Source of the DNA: Chitinivibrionales bacterium
GTDB lineage: Bacteria; Fibrobacterota; Chitinivibrionia; Chitinivibrionales; WJKA01
Direction of reading: 5' to 3'
Length of the DNA stretch: 64,000 nucleotides
Assembly: GCA_014728295.1 (NCBI GenBank)
Contig: WJLW01000075.1
Coordinates: 62,001-126,000, forward strand
Part shown: one piece after another, positions 1-8,866 of the stretch
Numbering within the stretch: position 1 is the first letter of the stretch
Layout: every line of letters starts with the position of its first letter
Translations under genes and position numbers: made by a program
The notes under the pieces: model-generated
What the model was told of the DNA's origin: nothing
Databases searched by the model: none
Seen by the model: the letters and a program-made list of their open reading frames with translations, nothing else

Positions 1-178
1 CAGTCGTTATATCCCAATTGCCCCGGTAGATAAGGGCGAAACCAAGCGATTTATTCTCATAGGCGCGATCCTCCCGGAAATATGAATCGGGATAATATTG
101 CGTCAACGGTCCTGAGCAGCAAAGGAGGAGCAGCACATATATCGAATGGAATAGTAAGCCGGCAAGAAATCGTTTCAT
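1..178 (-). CDS. Putative lipoprotein, 3' part outside window
   Basis: The frame opens at an ATG 8 bases after the stop of the HEAT-repeat gene, preceded by AGGA, and stays open to the window edge, so only the first 59 residues are visible. The product begins MKRFLAGLLF and has a hydrophobic stretch ending in LLLLCC, a likely signal-peptidase II lipobox with the Cys near residue 20-21. The mature start (SGPLTQYYPDS) is polar. It is probably co-transcribed with the upstream HEAT gene and would sit in the envelope. No family was recognised. Lipobox and start are read directly; localisation is inferred. Confidence 0.6.
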   Translation of the reverse strand, partial: MKRFLAGLLFHSIYVLLLLCCSGPLTQYYPDSYFREDRAYENKSLGFALIYRGNWDITT

Positions 179-186
179 TAATCCTG

Positions 187-2310
187 CTACATCTTAGTTT
201 GTCCAGCATGCTCTTCTTCGTACCAGGTGCGCCAGGCATCGTAATCATTGCCAAGCTTGCGCCCGGTCATGAGCCAGAGCGTATTCGCAGCCTTTGAGCG
301 AATCGCCTCGTCGGTATGCTTAAGTGCCTCAATGAGCGACTCGACATCTGTATTATGCTTTTTAAACTCAAGTTTTGTCAAACGCTTAATGACATTTTCG
401 GCCTTTTCGCGCACATAGGAACTCTGGTCCCGGGTAAGCTTTTGCAACGAACTTACCGCCCGGTGATCGCCGATCTTTCCCAGCGCCTCAACCGCATTGT
501 GCCGTACGAAGGATATGTTATCATCAAGCAACTCGATAAGAGGTTCAACGGCGGAGACATGGCCTATCTCCCCCAGAGCAAATGCCGCCATTTCACGAAT
601 ATGCGAATCCCGGTTGTGGATAAGCTTGACAATATCCGGAATCGTCTGCGGGTCCTTTATTTTGCCAAGTACTTCAAGCACCTGCGCTTTATTCCTGTTT
701 TTTCTGTCACGCAACGAAGCCAGCAATGGTTTGGCATCGCCAAAAGCGACCAGAGCGACGGCAGCTTCTTGCTGAACAAAAATGTTAGTGTCGGCGAGCA
801 GGGCGATCAGCGGCTTGACTGCTTTGCGATCCTGCAGCCTGCCCAGGGCTTTTGCCGATTGCGAACGCACGAATGGTTCGGGAGCGTCCAGTGCGTCAAC
901 CAATTCCTTGACCGCCGGTTTACCGATTGCCGTAACGGCGAGCACCGCCTGATCGCCCACGGAAGTAGGCTCATCCAAAGCGCCGACGCGCTCCGGCCCC
1001 TTATCCGGCAAGGGGCGATACACCGCCGTGTCACCGAACAGTTCGATGAGACGCGCCAAGGCGTCTTGCGCCATGTCCGGGTCATCGCGCAAGGCAAGCA
1101 CGGCATCCAGGCGACGTTCCCGCTGCGTCGAATTGAGCTTTGCGATTATGTCTGGTTTCCGCTTTATTGCTTTTTGGCCGGCGGGTTTGGATTTCGCGCT
1201 GTCGGTCGTTGCTGCGGCGGTGCCGTTACGTGCAGGCTGAACGATGACGCCTTTGGCTCCTTCGACCACGGGTTTTGCTGGAGGGACAATCACCGGGGGC
1301 GGCAAAGCAGCACGTGCGGATGGTGCGCCATGGCCGGGCAGAACACGCGAGGCCACAGCCGGTTCCGCATTTTTTTTCCCGGCCGGCAGAGAAGCAGCCT
1401 TATTTTCAGGTGGTGACGCCGGTTGCGACCCCGCGGCGCCGGCCGTTCCCTGTTGCGAGGGCGCCTCGGCTTCAACGAGGTTACCCTCCTCTGCGGCAAC
1501 GGGTTGCTCGACATTCCCGGCACCCACAGCATTGATTTTGCCGGTAGTACGTTGCTGGTCGGATTCATCCGGCAAATCCTCAATTTCGATCTGCGGGCCA
1601 GACTGAGCCGTCATATTCCTTGGAGCTGGTGCGGGAGGCTTTGGCGGCTTTGCCGAATCAGGTTGTGCAATCGGGCCGGAATCGGGCTTGGGCTCAGGGG
1701 AATCTGCTTTGGCGGAAACAGCCGGCTCGATTTGGGCGGGATGCGTTTGAACAACCGCGGCGGGGGCTGCGGCCTGCGCTTCGGATTCAACCGGGGCTTG
1801 CCCTACGGACACAATCAAATTCTTCAATATTCGCACATCCGAGCCGTCAACATCCACTACCAGGAAGTTTGCATTTTCCGACCTGGCCAAACCGACAAAA
1901 CTACTGCCGTTTTTGAGGGTGAGTGCGATTTTTTGGCCGAGCTTATCGGTATAGGAACGACTGGACGATTTTGGTTTGAGCGGGGCAACAGTTTGCAGCG
2001 TTTGCTTGATGGATGCCGAAGCTTTCGTGGTTGTGTCATCCTCTGATACGGGCGATTCGGTTGCTGCCGGTTTTTTGCTTTGGGCTCCAATCTGAATCGA
2101 TTTCACACCTTTTGCCGAATAGGGTTCTCCATTCATGCCGACAATCAGCGATTTGGCAATTCTGAGATGCGTACCCTCCCTATCCAGGGTAATGAAATTC
2201 GCGTTCTCACCGACAATTTCACCGCTGAATGACTTGCCGTTTTTCAGGGTCACTTCGGCGGCATTGAGTAACATCAACGGAAGTACAATGAAAATCAGCT
2301 TCTTAAACAT
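187..2310 (-). CDS. Secreted HEAT-repeat protein with duplicated N-terminal module
   Basis: A protein of about 707 residues. An ATG nine codons further upstream is in frame, but the ATG at 2310 places a clean signal peptide (MFKKLIFIVLPLMLLNA) at the N-terminus. Two copies of a short beta-rich module follow: the first contains LKNGKSFSGEIVGENANF, the second LKNGSSFVGLARSENANF, each followed by an R-I/L-x-K-x-LIV strand. Residues of about 190-390 form a Pro/Ala/Glu-rich, probably disordered linker. The last third carries several HEAT (PBS-lyase type) repeats with the pattern A-x-x-A-L-G-x-I/L and ends in a region with tryptophans. HEAT arrays are protein-binding scaffolds; the actual partner is unknown. 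A likely lipoprotein gene follows 8 bases after the stop. Confidence 0.75.
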   Translation of the reverse strand: MFKKLIFIVLPLMLLNAAEVTLKNGKSFSGEIVGENANFITLDREGTHLRIAKSLIVGMNGEPYSAKGVKSIQIGAQSKKPAATESPVSEDDTTTKASASIKQTLQTVAPLKPKSSSRSYTDKLGQKIALTLKNGSSFVGLARSENANFLVVDVDGSDVRILKNLIVSVGQAPVESEAQAAAPAAVVQTHPAQIEPAVSAKADSPEPKPDSGPIAQPDSAKPPKPPAPAPRNMTAQSGPQIEIEDLPDESDQQRTTGKINAVGAGNVEQPVAAEEGNLVEAEAPSQQGTAGAAGSQPASPPENKAASLPAGKKNAEPAVASRVLPGHGAPSARAALPPPVIVPPAKPVVEGAKGVIVQPARNGTAAATTDSAKSKPAGQKAIKRKPDIIAKLNSTQRERRLDAVLALRDDPDMAQDALARLIELFGDTAVYRPLPDKGPERVGALDEPTSVGDQAVLAVTAIGKPAVKELVDALDAPEPFVRSQSAKALGRLQDRKAVKPLIALLADTNIFVQQEAAVALVAFGDAKPLLASLRDRKNRNKAQVLEVLGKIKDPQTIPDIVKLIHNRDSHIREMAAFALGEIGHVSAVEPLIELLDDNISFVRHNAVEALGKIGDHRAVSSLQKLTRDQSSYVREKAENVIKRLTKLEFKKHNTDVESLIEALKHTDEAIRSKAANTLWLMTGRKLGNDYDAWRTWYEEEHAGQTKM

Positions 2311-2450
2311 TTTGCATACCCGATCTGTAAAAAACAATGTACGAGGGCATCATTTGAAAAATAGCCTCGAGATAACGCTGAAACAAGCAGGATTGGTGCG
2401 GGGTCAAACAACAACATCCACGTATACCCTCAGCAAAGAACTCTGTAGTT

Positions 2451-2489
2451 TTTAGCGCTAATTTCTTTTTTCCAGAAATTAGCGCTAAA
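2451..2489. repeat. Perfect 16-bp inverted repeat, operator-like
   Basis: Arms at 2451-2466 and 2474-2489 are perfectly complementary with a 7-base T/C-rich spacer. Each arm contains the self-palindromic decamer TTAGCGCTAA (2452-2461 and 2479-2488), 27 bases apart centre to centre. The right copy overlaps the -35 element of the sigma-28-type promoter at 2486-2512. This could be a paired repressor or activator site, or a hairpin insulating the divergent gene. No poly-T tract follows on either strand, so a terminator is less likely. Confidence 0.7.
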
Positions 2490-2512
2490 GTATTGATCGG
2501 AATATCCGATAA
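2486..2512 (+). promoter_or_regulatory. Sigma-28 (FliA)-type promoter
   Basis: TAAAGTAT (2486-2493), 11 bases, TCCGATAA (2505-2512). The flagellar sigma-28 consensus is TAAAGTTT-N11-GCCGATAA, so 14 of 16 positions match with exact spacing. It lies about 50 bases upstream of the ATG of the 56-residue gene at 2565. A second, independent match precedes the flagellin gene in this window. Confidence 0.75.
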
Positions 2513-2564
2513 TAATAAGGGGATAATTTTTTTTTCACGCGACACTAATACAAAGGAGCACAGC

Positions 2565-2735
2565 ATGCCGGTAAACGGTGTAGGCCCTTCAGGCTCATCT
2601 GAAATGAACGACGCACAGCGCCAGGCGCGCTCGGAAGAATCCTCAGAGCGCCGACAGGAAGAGGCGCAAGCAGAGGAGCGCGCGCAGGAAAGCAGTGATA
2701 CTTCAGGATCGAATGGAGTTGACGTGAGCGCCTGA
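2565..2735 (+). CDS. 56-residue orphan protein, likely motility regulon
   Basis: The start is fixed by AAAGGAG seven bases before the ATG at 2565; the longer frame starting at 2493 would begin inside the promoter. The product has 56 residues, no signal peptide and no membrane segment. It is very rich in Glu, Gln, Ser, Arg and Ala (central part RRQEEAQAEERAQESSD), which suggests a helical or disordered charged region, between a small neutral N-terminus (MPVNGVGPSG) and the C-terminal tail NGVDVSA. A strong sigma-28-type promoter and a perfect palindrome stand in front and a strong terminator follows, so it is a single-gene transcript. The family was not recognised; the promoter argues for a flagellar or chemotaxis role. 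Confidence 0.75.
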   Translation: MPVNGVGPSGSSEMNDAQRQARSEESSERRQEEAQAEERAQESSDTSGSNGVDVSA

Positions 2736-2780
2736 GGAATTGAATTTGTGTTTACCCTCTTTGGGGAATGTTATGATTGG

Positions 2781-2815
2781 GCGGGATACCATGAGAGTAT
2801 CCCGCTTTTTTTATT
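2781..2815 (+). terminator. Rho-independent terminator
   Basis: A 9-bp perfect stem (GCGGGATAC / GTATCCCGC), 7-base loop, then seven T and further T-rich sequence. It ends the transcript of the 56-residue gene. The T-run overlaps the stop codon of the convergent M16 protease gene. No T-run is present on the minus strand. Confidence 0.9.
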
Positions 2816-5756
2816 TGGCAGCCGGAATCAAAGGTCCCCGTTTAAAGGTAATTCCCTCTTTTTCGGCCGCGTCAAATGCAACCGAACTGCCCAGTACGGC
2901 GACGGAACTTGCTTTCTGGTCGATCAGTTCCCGGGCTTTTTTCTTGAGGGTTGCGGGTGTTGCCTGCAAGATCGCATCGCGTACCTGTTGACGGAACTCT
3001 TTGCTGCGCCCCGACAAGTAGGCCACCGTTTCACCAAATCCCCGCCCATGCGGAGATTTGGGTGCGTCAAGTTTGCCGATAGTGCCGATGATGCTCTGAT
3101 CAACAGCATCGGCGGGTATACCGGTTGCCTCCCAGGCCAGGGCGCTCTCGAATGCATTGAGTGTCTTGGCCAGGTTGGGATCCCGGTATGAGCCGCAGAT
3201 AAAAACGGGATGTACGGAGTTGCTGGATGCCATACCGCCGTAGGCACCTCCTTCCACGCGCACTTTATCCCAGAGATAGCCGGTGGACAGGTTGCGGGCC
3301 AGCAAAATACTGTTGCCGATATCATCGGGCGCTACGCTGTCGAGTGCCCAGGCGCGCGCTACATAATTGACGGCTGCGCTTATTTCGATACCGCATCTTT
3401 GCGCAGGCGGATGCGGTGAGAATTCGGGCAATGCGGATTGGAGCGGATACTCCGGCAATGCCTTGATGAGTTCCTCAACCTGCTGCTTGTACCTGGATGG
3501 ATCGTCCGCGGTAATTGATATGACAATGGTGTTACGATTAATGATGAGCTTGTGCAATTCGAGCAACCGGTGCACAACGGTATCAATAGTATCGGTTTTG
3601 AGCAGCTCATTCAAAAATCTGAGCTGGTCAATGCCGTCGATTTTTTCCTCAAGATTGCGCGAGCGGCACAGCGATGATGCGGCATGGGCCATAGCGAAGC
3701 TGTGCCCCCCGTGAATTACTGATGCATTGATGTCATTGCGTATTTCAAAGAGGATATCTTTAATCTGCTTTTTATTGTCCAGAACAGGCTGCAACAGAAG
3801 ATCATGAAATATTGACGTCATTTCATCAAACCGCTTGTCGAGCGCTTTGCCGTGCAGAAAGCACATGAGTAAAAGATCATTGTGGCTGAGCGCTTTTGTT
3901 TCACAAATTAGGGTACTGTTTATGCCGCCCGTACTAAGCGAAATGCGTTTAGCCATTTGCTCGTAATCCAGTCCTGCCGCCCCGCATCGCGTCAAAAGCT
4001 CGGCATAGATCGGGAGGTATGGAGTATACGCTTCGGGAATGCAATGATAGTCAAACCCCAGGTCAAGATAGGCGATTCCGGCGGTAAACATTTTATGCAG
4101 AAACACCTGTGCGCCGGCCCAGGTATCCTGTTCGAGTGGCACCTCCGGATTTTTCAACGGAAGATCCTGCTTGCTGAGTTTGGGTAATTTGGCAATATCG
4201 CCGGGATCGGAAGGTTTTTTCTGTTCTTCGAGAAGCTTCAAGGTCAAGCTGTGATACTGCTTTTTGCGCTCCTCGTCAAAATCTTTTGTCAGCTCTCCGA
4301 CATGCTCTTGCGTCTGCTGCTCCATCTTTCCGGCCATGGCCGAGGAGGCTTTTATAACCGCAGTCAGGCGATGGTTGTTGTCTATGAGCAATGCCTGCAG
4401 CTTGTCTTTGAAAAAGTCGAGTCCCTGCTCCTTTTGTTTCTTGACATAAGCCAGGGGATTCTCGAAGCGGATATGGGCAAGAGGGTCGCCTCCGTAAAGC
4501 CACGATCGATAACAGCGGTCGGCCAATTGCAGATTATAGGGGAATGATCCGCCGCTCCTGATTTCACGCAGGCTGAATTCGATCTGCCGCAGGCATCCTT
4601 CCAGCAGCTCATCGTCAAGACCTTCGTTGACCTGGCTACGCAAGGTATCGAATATCAGCTTGACAATCGCATCTTTGTTCTCGGGCCTGGCCTTGCGCAA
4701 ACCTGCAGCAAACACACCCTGGATAACTTCGGCATCAAATCCGGAAATATCGTCCAGATCTTCGCCCAGGCCGCTGTCGATAAGCGCTCTTTTCAGCGGC
4801 GAGCTTTGCGAGCCGAGCAGGTAGCGTGACAGCACTCTGCCCATCAGGGTATCGACGGGATCGGTTGAATTGCCTACAAGCCAGCACACGGCAATGGTGG
4901 CAGTGCCGTCATTTTCGGGCGGCGCAGGCGCTTCAACTTCGAATTCCCGCTCGCTTTTCCAACAGGGCTGGGGCGCAATTTCGGAGTCGACTTTTACATA
5001 GTCATATTCGCGCAAATAGTTGGCATCGAGAAAGGCGAGGGTCTTTTCCGACGGCAGATTTCCGTAGGTAAAGACAAAAGCGTTGGATGGGTGATAAAAT
5101 TTTGCATGGAAATTACGCAGCCCCTCCCATGTCAGGCTGGTGATACCGGCAGGATCGCCGCCGCTTTCATAGAAATAGGTAGTATCCGGAAAGAGAGCCG
5201 ACATTGTCTTGCGACTGACATGGCTCGAAAAATCCGAAAAAACGCCTTTCATTTCGTTGTAGACAATACCTTTGATCCCGATATCCTCCTGCATATTCGC
5301 AACATCAAAGTGCCAGCCTTCCTGGGCAAAGGTGTGCTCAGTCAAACGAGGATGAAAAACAGCGTCACAATACACGTCCACCAGATTGTAAAAATCTTTT
5401 TCTACCTGTGAGGAGACGGGATAGACGGTTTTGTCGGGATAGGTCAGGGCATTCAAAAAAGTCTGCAACGACCCCTTAAGCAACTCCTGGAAGGGATCCT
5501 TCACCGGAAATTTGCGCGAACCGCACAGGACTGAGTGTTCGAGTATATGCGGCACACCGGTATCGTCAAAAACAGGCGTTCGAAATGCAATTGAAAACAG
5601 ATTGTTGCGATCATCATTGTACAAGTGCACAAGCCGGGCTCCGGTTTTGACATGTGCAAATTCAATTGCCTGGCAACGGACTTCCGGAATATCTTCTATG
5701 CGCACAACTTCGAATCCATGGATATGCTGACCCGGGGTGATATTCTGCTTGTGCAT
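2811..5756 (-). CDS. M16C zinc metalloprotease (PreP/Cym1-like)
   Basis: 981 residues, the usual size for the single-chain M16C presequence-protease family, which degrades free peptides inside a clamshell of two homologous halves. The inverted zinc motif HxxEH is HILEH at residues 70-74, and the third ligand is Glu168 in GIVYNEMKG. An M16C-associated helical region follows the first half (KQYHSLTLKLLEEQKKPSD...), and the C-terminal half has the catalytically inactive M16 fold with a G-A-Y-G-G segment in the substrate-binding area. No signal peptide is seen, so a cytoplasmic site is likely. An AAAGG ribosome site precedes the ATG. It appears to be a single gene that converges on the 56-residue gene. 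Confidence 0.92.
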   Translation of the reverse strand: MHKQNITPGQHIHGFEVVRIEDIPEVRCQAIEFAHVKTGARLVHLYNDDRNNLFSIAFRTPVFDDTGVPHILEHSVLCGSRKFPVKDPFQELLKGSLQTFLNALTYPDKTVYPVSSQVEKDFYNLVDVYCDAVFHPRLTEHTFAQEGWHFDVANMQEDIGIKGIVYNEMKGVFSDFSSHVSRKTMSALFPDTTYFYESGGDPAGITSLTWEGLRNFHAKFYHPSNAFVFTYGNLPSEKTLAFLDANYLREYDYVKVDSEIAPQPCWKSEREFEVEAPAPPENDGTATIAVCWLVGNSTDPVDTLMGRVLSRYLLGSQSSPLKRALIDSGLGEDLDDISGFDAEVIQGVFAAGLRKARPENKDAIVKLIFDTLRSQVNEGLDDELLEGCLRQIEFSLREIRSGGSFPYNLQLADRCYRSWLYGGDPLAHIRFENPLAYVKKQKEQGLDFFKDKLQALLIDNNHRLTAVIKASSAMAGKMEQQTQEHVGELTKDFDEERKKQYHSLTLKLLEEQKKPSDPGDIAKLPKLSKQDLPLKNPEVPLEQDTWAGAQVFLHKMFTAGIAYLDLGFDYHCIPEAYTPYLPIYAELLTRCGAAGLDYEQMAKRISLSTGGINSTLICETKALSHNDLLLMCFLHGKALDKRFDEMTSIFHDLLLQPVLDNKKQIKDILFEIRNDINASVIHGGHSFAMAHAASSLCRSRNLEEKIDGIDQLRFLNELLKTDTIDTVVHRLLELHKLIINRNTIVISITADDPSRYKQQVEELIKALPEYPLQSALPEFSPHPPAQRCGIEISAAVNYVARAWALDSVAPDDIGNSILLARNLSTGYLWDKVRVEGGAYGGMASSNSVHPVFICGSYRDPNLAKTLNAFESALAWEATGIPADAVDQSIIGTIGKLDAPKSPHGRGFGETVAYLSGRSKEFRQQVRDAILQATPATLKKKARELIDQKASSVAVLGSSVAFDAAEKEGITFKRGPLIPAAK

Positions 5757-5894
5757 AAACGCCTTTCTAATTCTTGGCCGATAAGCAAATAGCTATAAAA
5801 TTAGCATTTTTCGTACCATGCATGCACACCGGACGCAAGTAAAGGGATATGATTGTGTCGGGCAGACACCGCCTCAAGCGGCATGATGTGGGAA

Positions 5895-6098
5895 TTACGG
5901 GCGCACGGGCGCAGGTTTTGAGCTTTTTTCGACGTCAACGATAACATGCGTCGTTTCGTCATCGGTGTTGAACCAGAAAAGGATTTTATTTTTGTGGCGG
6001 GTAAAGCATTCGTGCAGATGCTGTTTGTTTTTGCAGGGAAAGATTCGCTTGTGTTTTATAATTGCCTTCTTGATCATCTCGGATTGCACCGATCCCAT
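5895..6098 (-). CDS. 67-residue hypothetical protein downstream of ftsZ
   Basis: The longest frame overlaps the end of ftsZ, but AAGGAG six bases before the ATG at 6098 makes that the start, giving 67 residues beginning MGSVQSEMIKKAI. The sequence is basic (many Lys and His) with a few Cys (FPCKNKQHLHECF) and ends in a Pro-rich tail. The core FWFNTDDETTHVIV looks like a beta-hairpin. It lies 67 bases after the ftsZ stop, separated by a hairpin, on the same strand, so it may be the last gene of the dcw transcript. No family recognised. Confidence 0.65.
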   Translation of the reverse strand: MGSVQSEMIKKAIIKHKRIFPCKNKQHLHECFTRHKNKILFWFNTDDETTHVIVDVEKSSKPAPVRP

Positions 6099-6128
6099 AT
6101 AGCGCTCCTTGCTGGAATAGTGAAGCAA

Positions 6129-6159
6129 CGGCAGGCGATTTTTTGCAAACCGCCTGCCG
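6129..6159 (-). repeat. Intercistronic hairpin after ftsZ
   Basis: Perfect 9-bp inverted repeat (CGGCAGGCG / CGCCTGCCG) with a 13-base spacer, starting 6 bases after the ftsZ stop codon. No T-run follows in the transcribed direction, so it is more likely an mRNA-stabilising or attenuating hairpin than a full terminator. Confidence 0.6.
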
Positions 6160-6165
6160 GGTATG

Positions 6166-7488
6166 CTATTGCATTTGTTTGCGCAGAAATGTCGGTATAT
6201 CAGTATCATCCTGATAATGGGTAATCACCTCGCCTTTATGCACAAATACCTGCGCGTCTTTTTTGACGTTGTCATTGCGCAAGAGCGGCGGCGCAAATTC
6301 AAGCGCAGACTTACCGGAAGATTCGCTTGCTTCAGCCGATTCGTCCTGGTGTTCCGGTTCCGGTTCCGCTTTCGCTTCCGGTTCCTGCTTGACAAGATTC
6401 AGTTCCGGCTCAGGCTTTTTCGCATTAGTCAACAGCGGAAACGACATTTGCTCTGTGCGCTGGGGAGTACGCACCATCTGGGTAAAGGGCCTTTCGCTCT
6501 GCCCGGGCGCTTTTTGTGCACAATCGCTGAAACCGGTAGCGATAACCGTCACCCGGATATTGCCGGTCATAGTTGAATCGCTCACCGCACCGAAGATGAT
6601 ATTGGCTTCGGCATCTTCGCCAACGGCATCATATATCGTCTGTGTGGCTTCGCTGACGTCATGCAGGGTCATATCGTCGCCACCGGTGATATTGATAAGA
6701 ATGCCGCGCGCACCGGCAATCGAAATATCGTCCAGCAGCGGGGAATGAATGGCGCTGTCGGCGGCGCAGGCAGCCCGGTCTTCGCCGTTTTCGGCATAGC
6801 CGGTACCCATCAGGGCGTCGCCCATGCCGCGCATAATGGTTTTGACGTCTGCAAAGTCAAGGTTGACCAGACCATGCACCGAGATCAGATCGGAAATGCC
6901 TTTTGTTGACTGATACAATACATCGTCGGCGGACTTGAATGCGTCGATCAACGAGGTAGAACGCTCGACGATCGACAGCAATTTCTGATTGGGAATGACA
7001 ATAATGGTATCGACATGGTCACGCAGAAAATCGATTCCCTGTCGTGCATTCCGATCGCGAATCTTGCCTTCGAACAAAAAAGGGCGCGTGACAATCGCCA
7101 CCGTCAGGATATCCATTTCCTGTGCGATTTGTGCAACGACCGGAGAGCCACCGGTCCCGGTTCCGCCGCCCATACCGGCAGTAATGAAAACCATGTCCGA
7201 GCCTTCGAGCACTTCGGCGATCTTGTCGCGGTCTTCTTCGAGAGCGATTTTGCCGATATCGGGATTTGCTCCCGCACCCAGACCTTTCGTGATTCGCTCG
7301 CCGATTTGAATCCGGTGGGTAGCCTGGTTGTTGTCAAGGGCCATAGCATCGGTGTTGACAGCAATGAATTCCACGCCGGTCAGCCCTGCCTGGACCATAC
7401 GATTGACGGCGTTTCCGCCCGCACCGCCGATGCCGATCACTTTCATCTTGGCTTTGTGGTTAAAAGTTTCCTCGAAAGCAAACTCCAT
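6166..7488 (-). CDS. ftsZ: Cell division GTPase FtsZ
   Basis: Tubulin-like GTPase that polymerises into the Z-ring. The ATG at 7488 follows AGGAGG at good spacing and gives 440 residues starting MEFAFEETFNHKAK. Visible motifs are the nucleotide-binding GIGGAGGNAVNRM near the N-terminus, the tubulin signature GGGTGTGGSPVVAQ and the T7 synergy-loop region NLDFADVKTIM. A variable acidic linker of about 80 residues (repeats of Glu-Pro and Ala) leads to the conserved tail DIPTFLRKQ, which in other bacteria binds FtsA and other tethers. It is the last of the standard dcw genes here, 65 bases after ftsA. Confidence 0.98.
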   Translation of the reverse strand: MEFAFEETFNHKAKMKVIGIGGAGGNAVNRMVQAGLTGVEFIAVNTDAMALDNNQATHRIQIGERITKGLGAGANPDIGKIALEEDRDKIAEVLEGSDMVFITAGMGGGTGTGGSPVVAQIAQEMDILTVAIVTRPFLFEGKIRDRNARQGIDFLRDHVDTIIVIPNQKLLSIVERSTSLIDAFKSADDVLYQSTKGISDLISVHGLVNLDFADVKTIMRGMGDALMGTGYAENGEDRAACAADSAIHSPLLDDISIAGARGILINITGGDDMTLHDVSEATQTIYDAVGEDAEANIIFGAVSDSTMTGNIRVTVIATGFSDCAQKAPGQSERPFTQMVRTPQRTEQMSFPLLTNAKKPEPELNLVKQEPEAKAEPEPEHQDESAEASESSGKSALEFAPPLLRNDNVKKDAQVFVHKGEVITHYQDDTDIPTFLRKQMQ

Positions 7489-7553
7489 AAAGCGCCTCCT
7501 GTCGGTTAAAGTTTTCAAAATTCAGTTTCATTTTCGATAGTACGCAAAAATGT

Positions 7554-8792
7554 TTAGAAAAATTCGGCAACCCATGATTTCATTTTGTCGAAAATCTTGC
7601 GAAAAGAGTCGTCACCGGTCACTTTCTTTTTGCCTTTATTCTTTTTCTTGCTCTGCTCCACGGCATACATACACAAACCGACGCCCGTTGCATGTATAGG
7701 AGATTGCGCGGCTTCCGTCAATCCACCGAACCCGGTTGGAACGCCAATCTTAACCGGCATTTCGAATACTTTTTCGGCAAGATCCTGAATCCCTTCCATG
7801 AGCGCGCCGCCGCCGGTGAAAACAACTCCGGCTCCGAGCATATCTGCGTATTCGGTCCGCTTAATTTCGCGCAGAGAGAGGGAAAGTATCTCTTCCAGCC
7901 GCGGCTCGATAATCGAGGTCAGAATTGCGCGCGAGACCTCCCGCTGTTCACGGCCGCCGACGCCGGGGACCGAAACAAACTCATCGTTTTTAACCAGCGG
8001 CGAGAAGGCGCAGCCGAATTTCTTTTTTATCTCTTCGGCCTTTTCGACGGGAGTGCGGATGCCGATGGCGATATCGCTGGTAACATTTTTGCCGCCCAGG
8101 CCGACAACTACGGTGTGCCTGATGCTTTCATCGGAGTAAATTGCAATGTCGGTCGTGCCGCCGCCCATGTCAACCAAGGCAACCCCGAGCTCTTTCTCGT
8201 CCTTCTCTAAAACGGCATAGCTTGATGCAAGCGGCTCGAGAACCAGGTCTTCAACTTTATACCCGGCTTTGTCTACACTTTTATAAATATTCTGAGCGCT
8301 GGTTACCGCACCGGTACAAATGTGCACCTGCGTTTCAAGCCGCACGCCGCACATGCCAATCGGCTCTTTGATTCCTTTTTGGTCGTCAACGATGAATTCC
8401 TGCGGGATGACATGCAAAATTTCGCGGTCCATGGGTATCGAAACCGCCTGGGCCGCTTCGATGGCACGCACGACGTCAAGTTCGGTAATTTCGTGATCCT
8501 CGCGCGAAATAGCCACCACGCCTTTGCTGTTAACAGAGCGGATATGATCGCCGGCAATACCGACCCAGACCGAGTCAACCTCCACGCCGGCCATGAGTTC
8601 GGCTTCTTCGACCGCTTTTTGTATCGAACGAACGGTTTTGTCGATATTTACCACGACACCTTTGCGCAATCCATCGGACGGGGCAACGCCTACACCGACG
8701 ATTTTCAACTGCTCGTTACTGTCTTGCTCGGCGATAATGCAGGCAATTTTGGTCGTGCCAATATCCAGCCCGACAAATAGGTTTGTATCCAT
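7554..8792 (-). CDS. ftsA: Cell division protein FtsA
   Basis: Actin-fold ATPase that anchors FtsZ to the inner membrane. The start at 8792 is supported by GGAGGAG, giving 412 residues. The N-terminal phosphate-binding loop is GLDIGTTKIA, the second phosphate loop is VDMGGGTTDIAI, and the adenosine-binding segment is GAGVVFTGGGALMEG. The 1C domain typical of FtsA is present, and the C-terminus (KIFDKMKSWVAEFF) is an amphipathic membrane-targeting helix after a Lys-rich linker. Lies between ftsQ and ftsZ in the canonical order. Confidence 0.97.
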   Translation of the reverse strand: MDTNLFVGLDIGTTKIACIIAEQDSNEQLKIVGVGVAPSDGLRKGVVVNIDKTVRSIQKAVEEAELMAGVEVDSVWVGIAGDHIRSVNSKGVVAISREDHEITELDVVRAIEAAQAVSIPMDREILHVIPQEFIVDDQKGIKEPIGMCGVRLETQVHICTGAVTSAQNIYKSVDKAGYKVEDLVLEPLASSYAVLEKDEKELGVALVDMGGGTTDIAIYSDESIRHTVVVGLGGKNVTSDIAIGIRTPVEKAEEIKKKFGCAFSPLVKNDEFVSVPGVGGREQREVSRAILTSIIEPRLEEILSLSLREIKRTEYADMLGAGVVFTGGGALMEGIQDLAEKVFEMPVKIGVPTGFGGLTEAAQSPIHATGVGLCMYAVEQSKKKNKGKKKVTGDDSFRKIFDKMKSWVAEFF

Positions 8793-8866
8793 ACGTCTCC
8801 TCCGTTCAGGATATTCGTTGACGTTTATTTTCGCTACCGCGCATGGTGCGCATGGCGCCTTCCGTC

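Noticed and set aside
316..1416. Plus-strand open frame of 366 codons
   Set aside because: It lies antisense to the HEAT-repeat gene, whose repeats and signal peptide are clear. Long antisense frames are common at this GC content. No ribosome site and no recognisable protein pattern.
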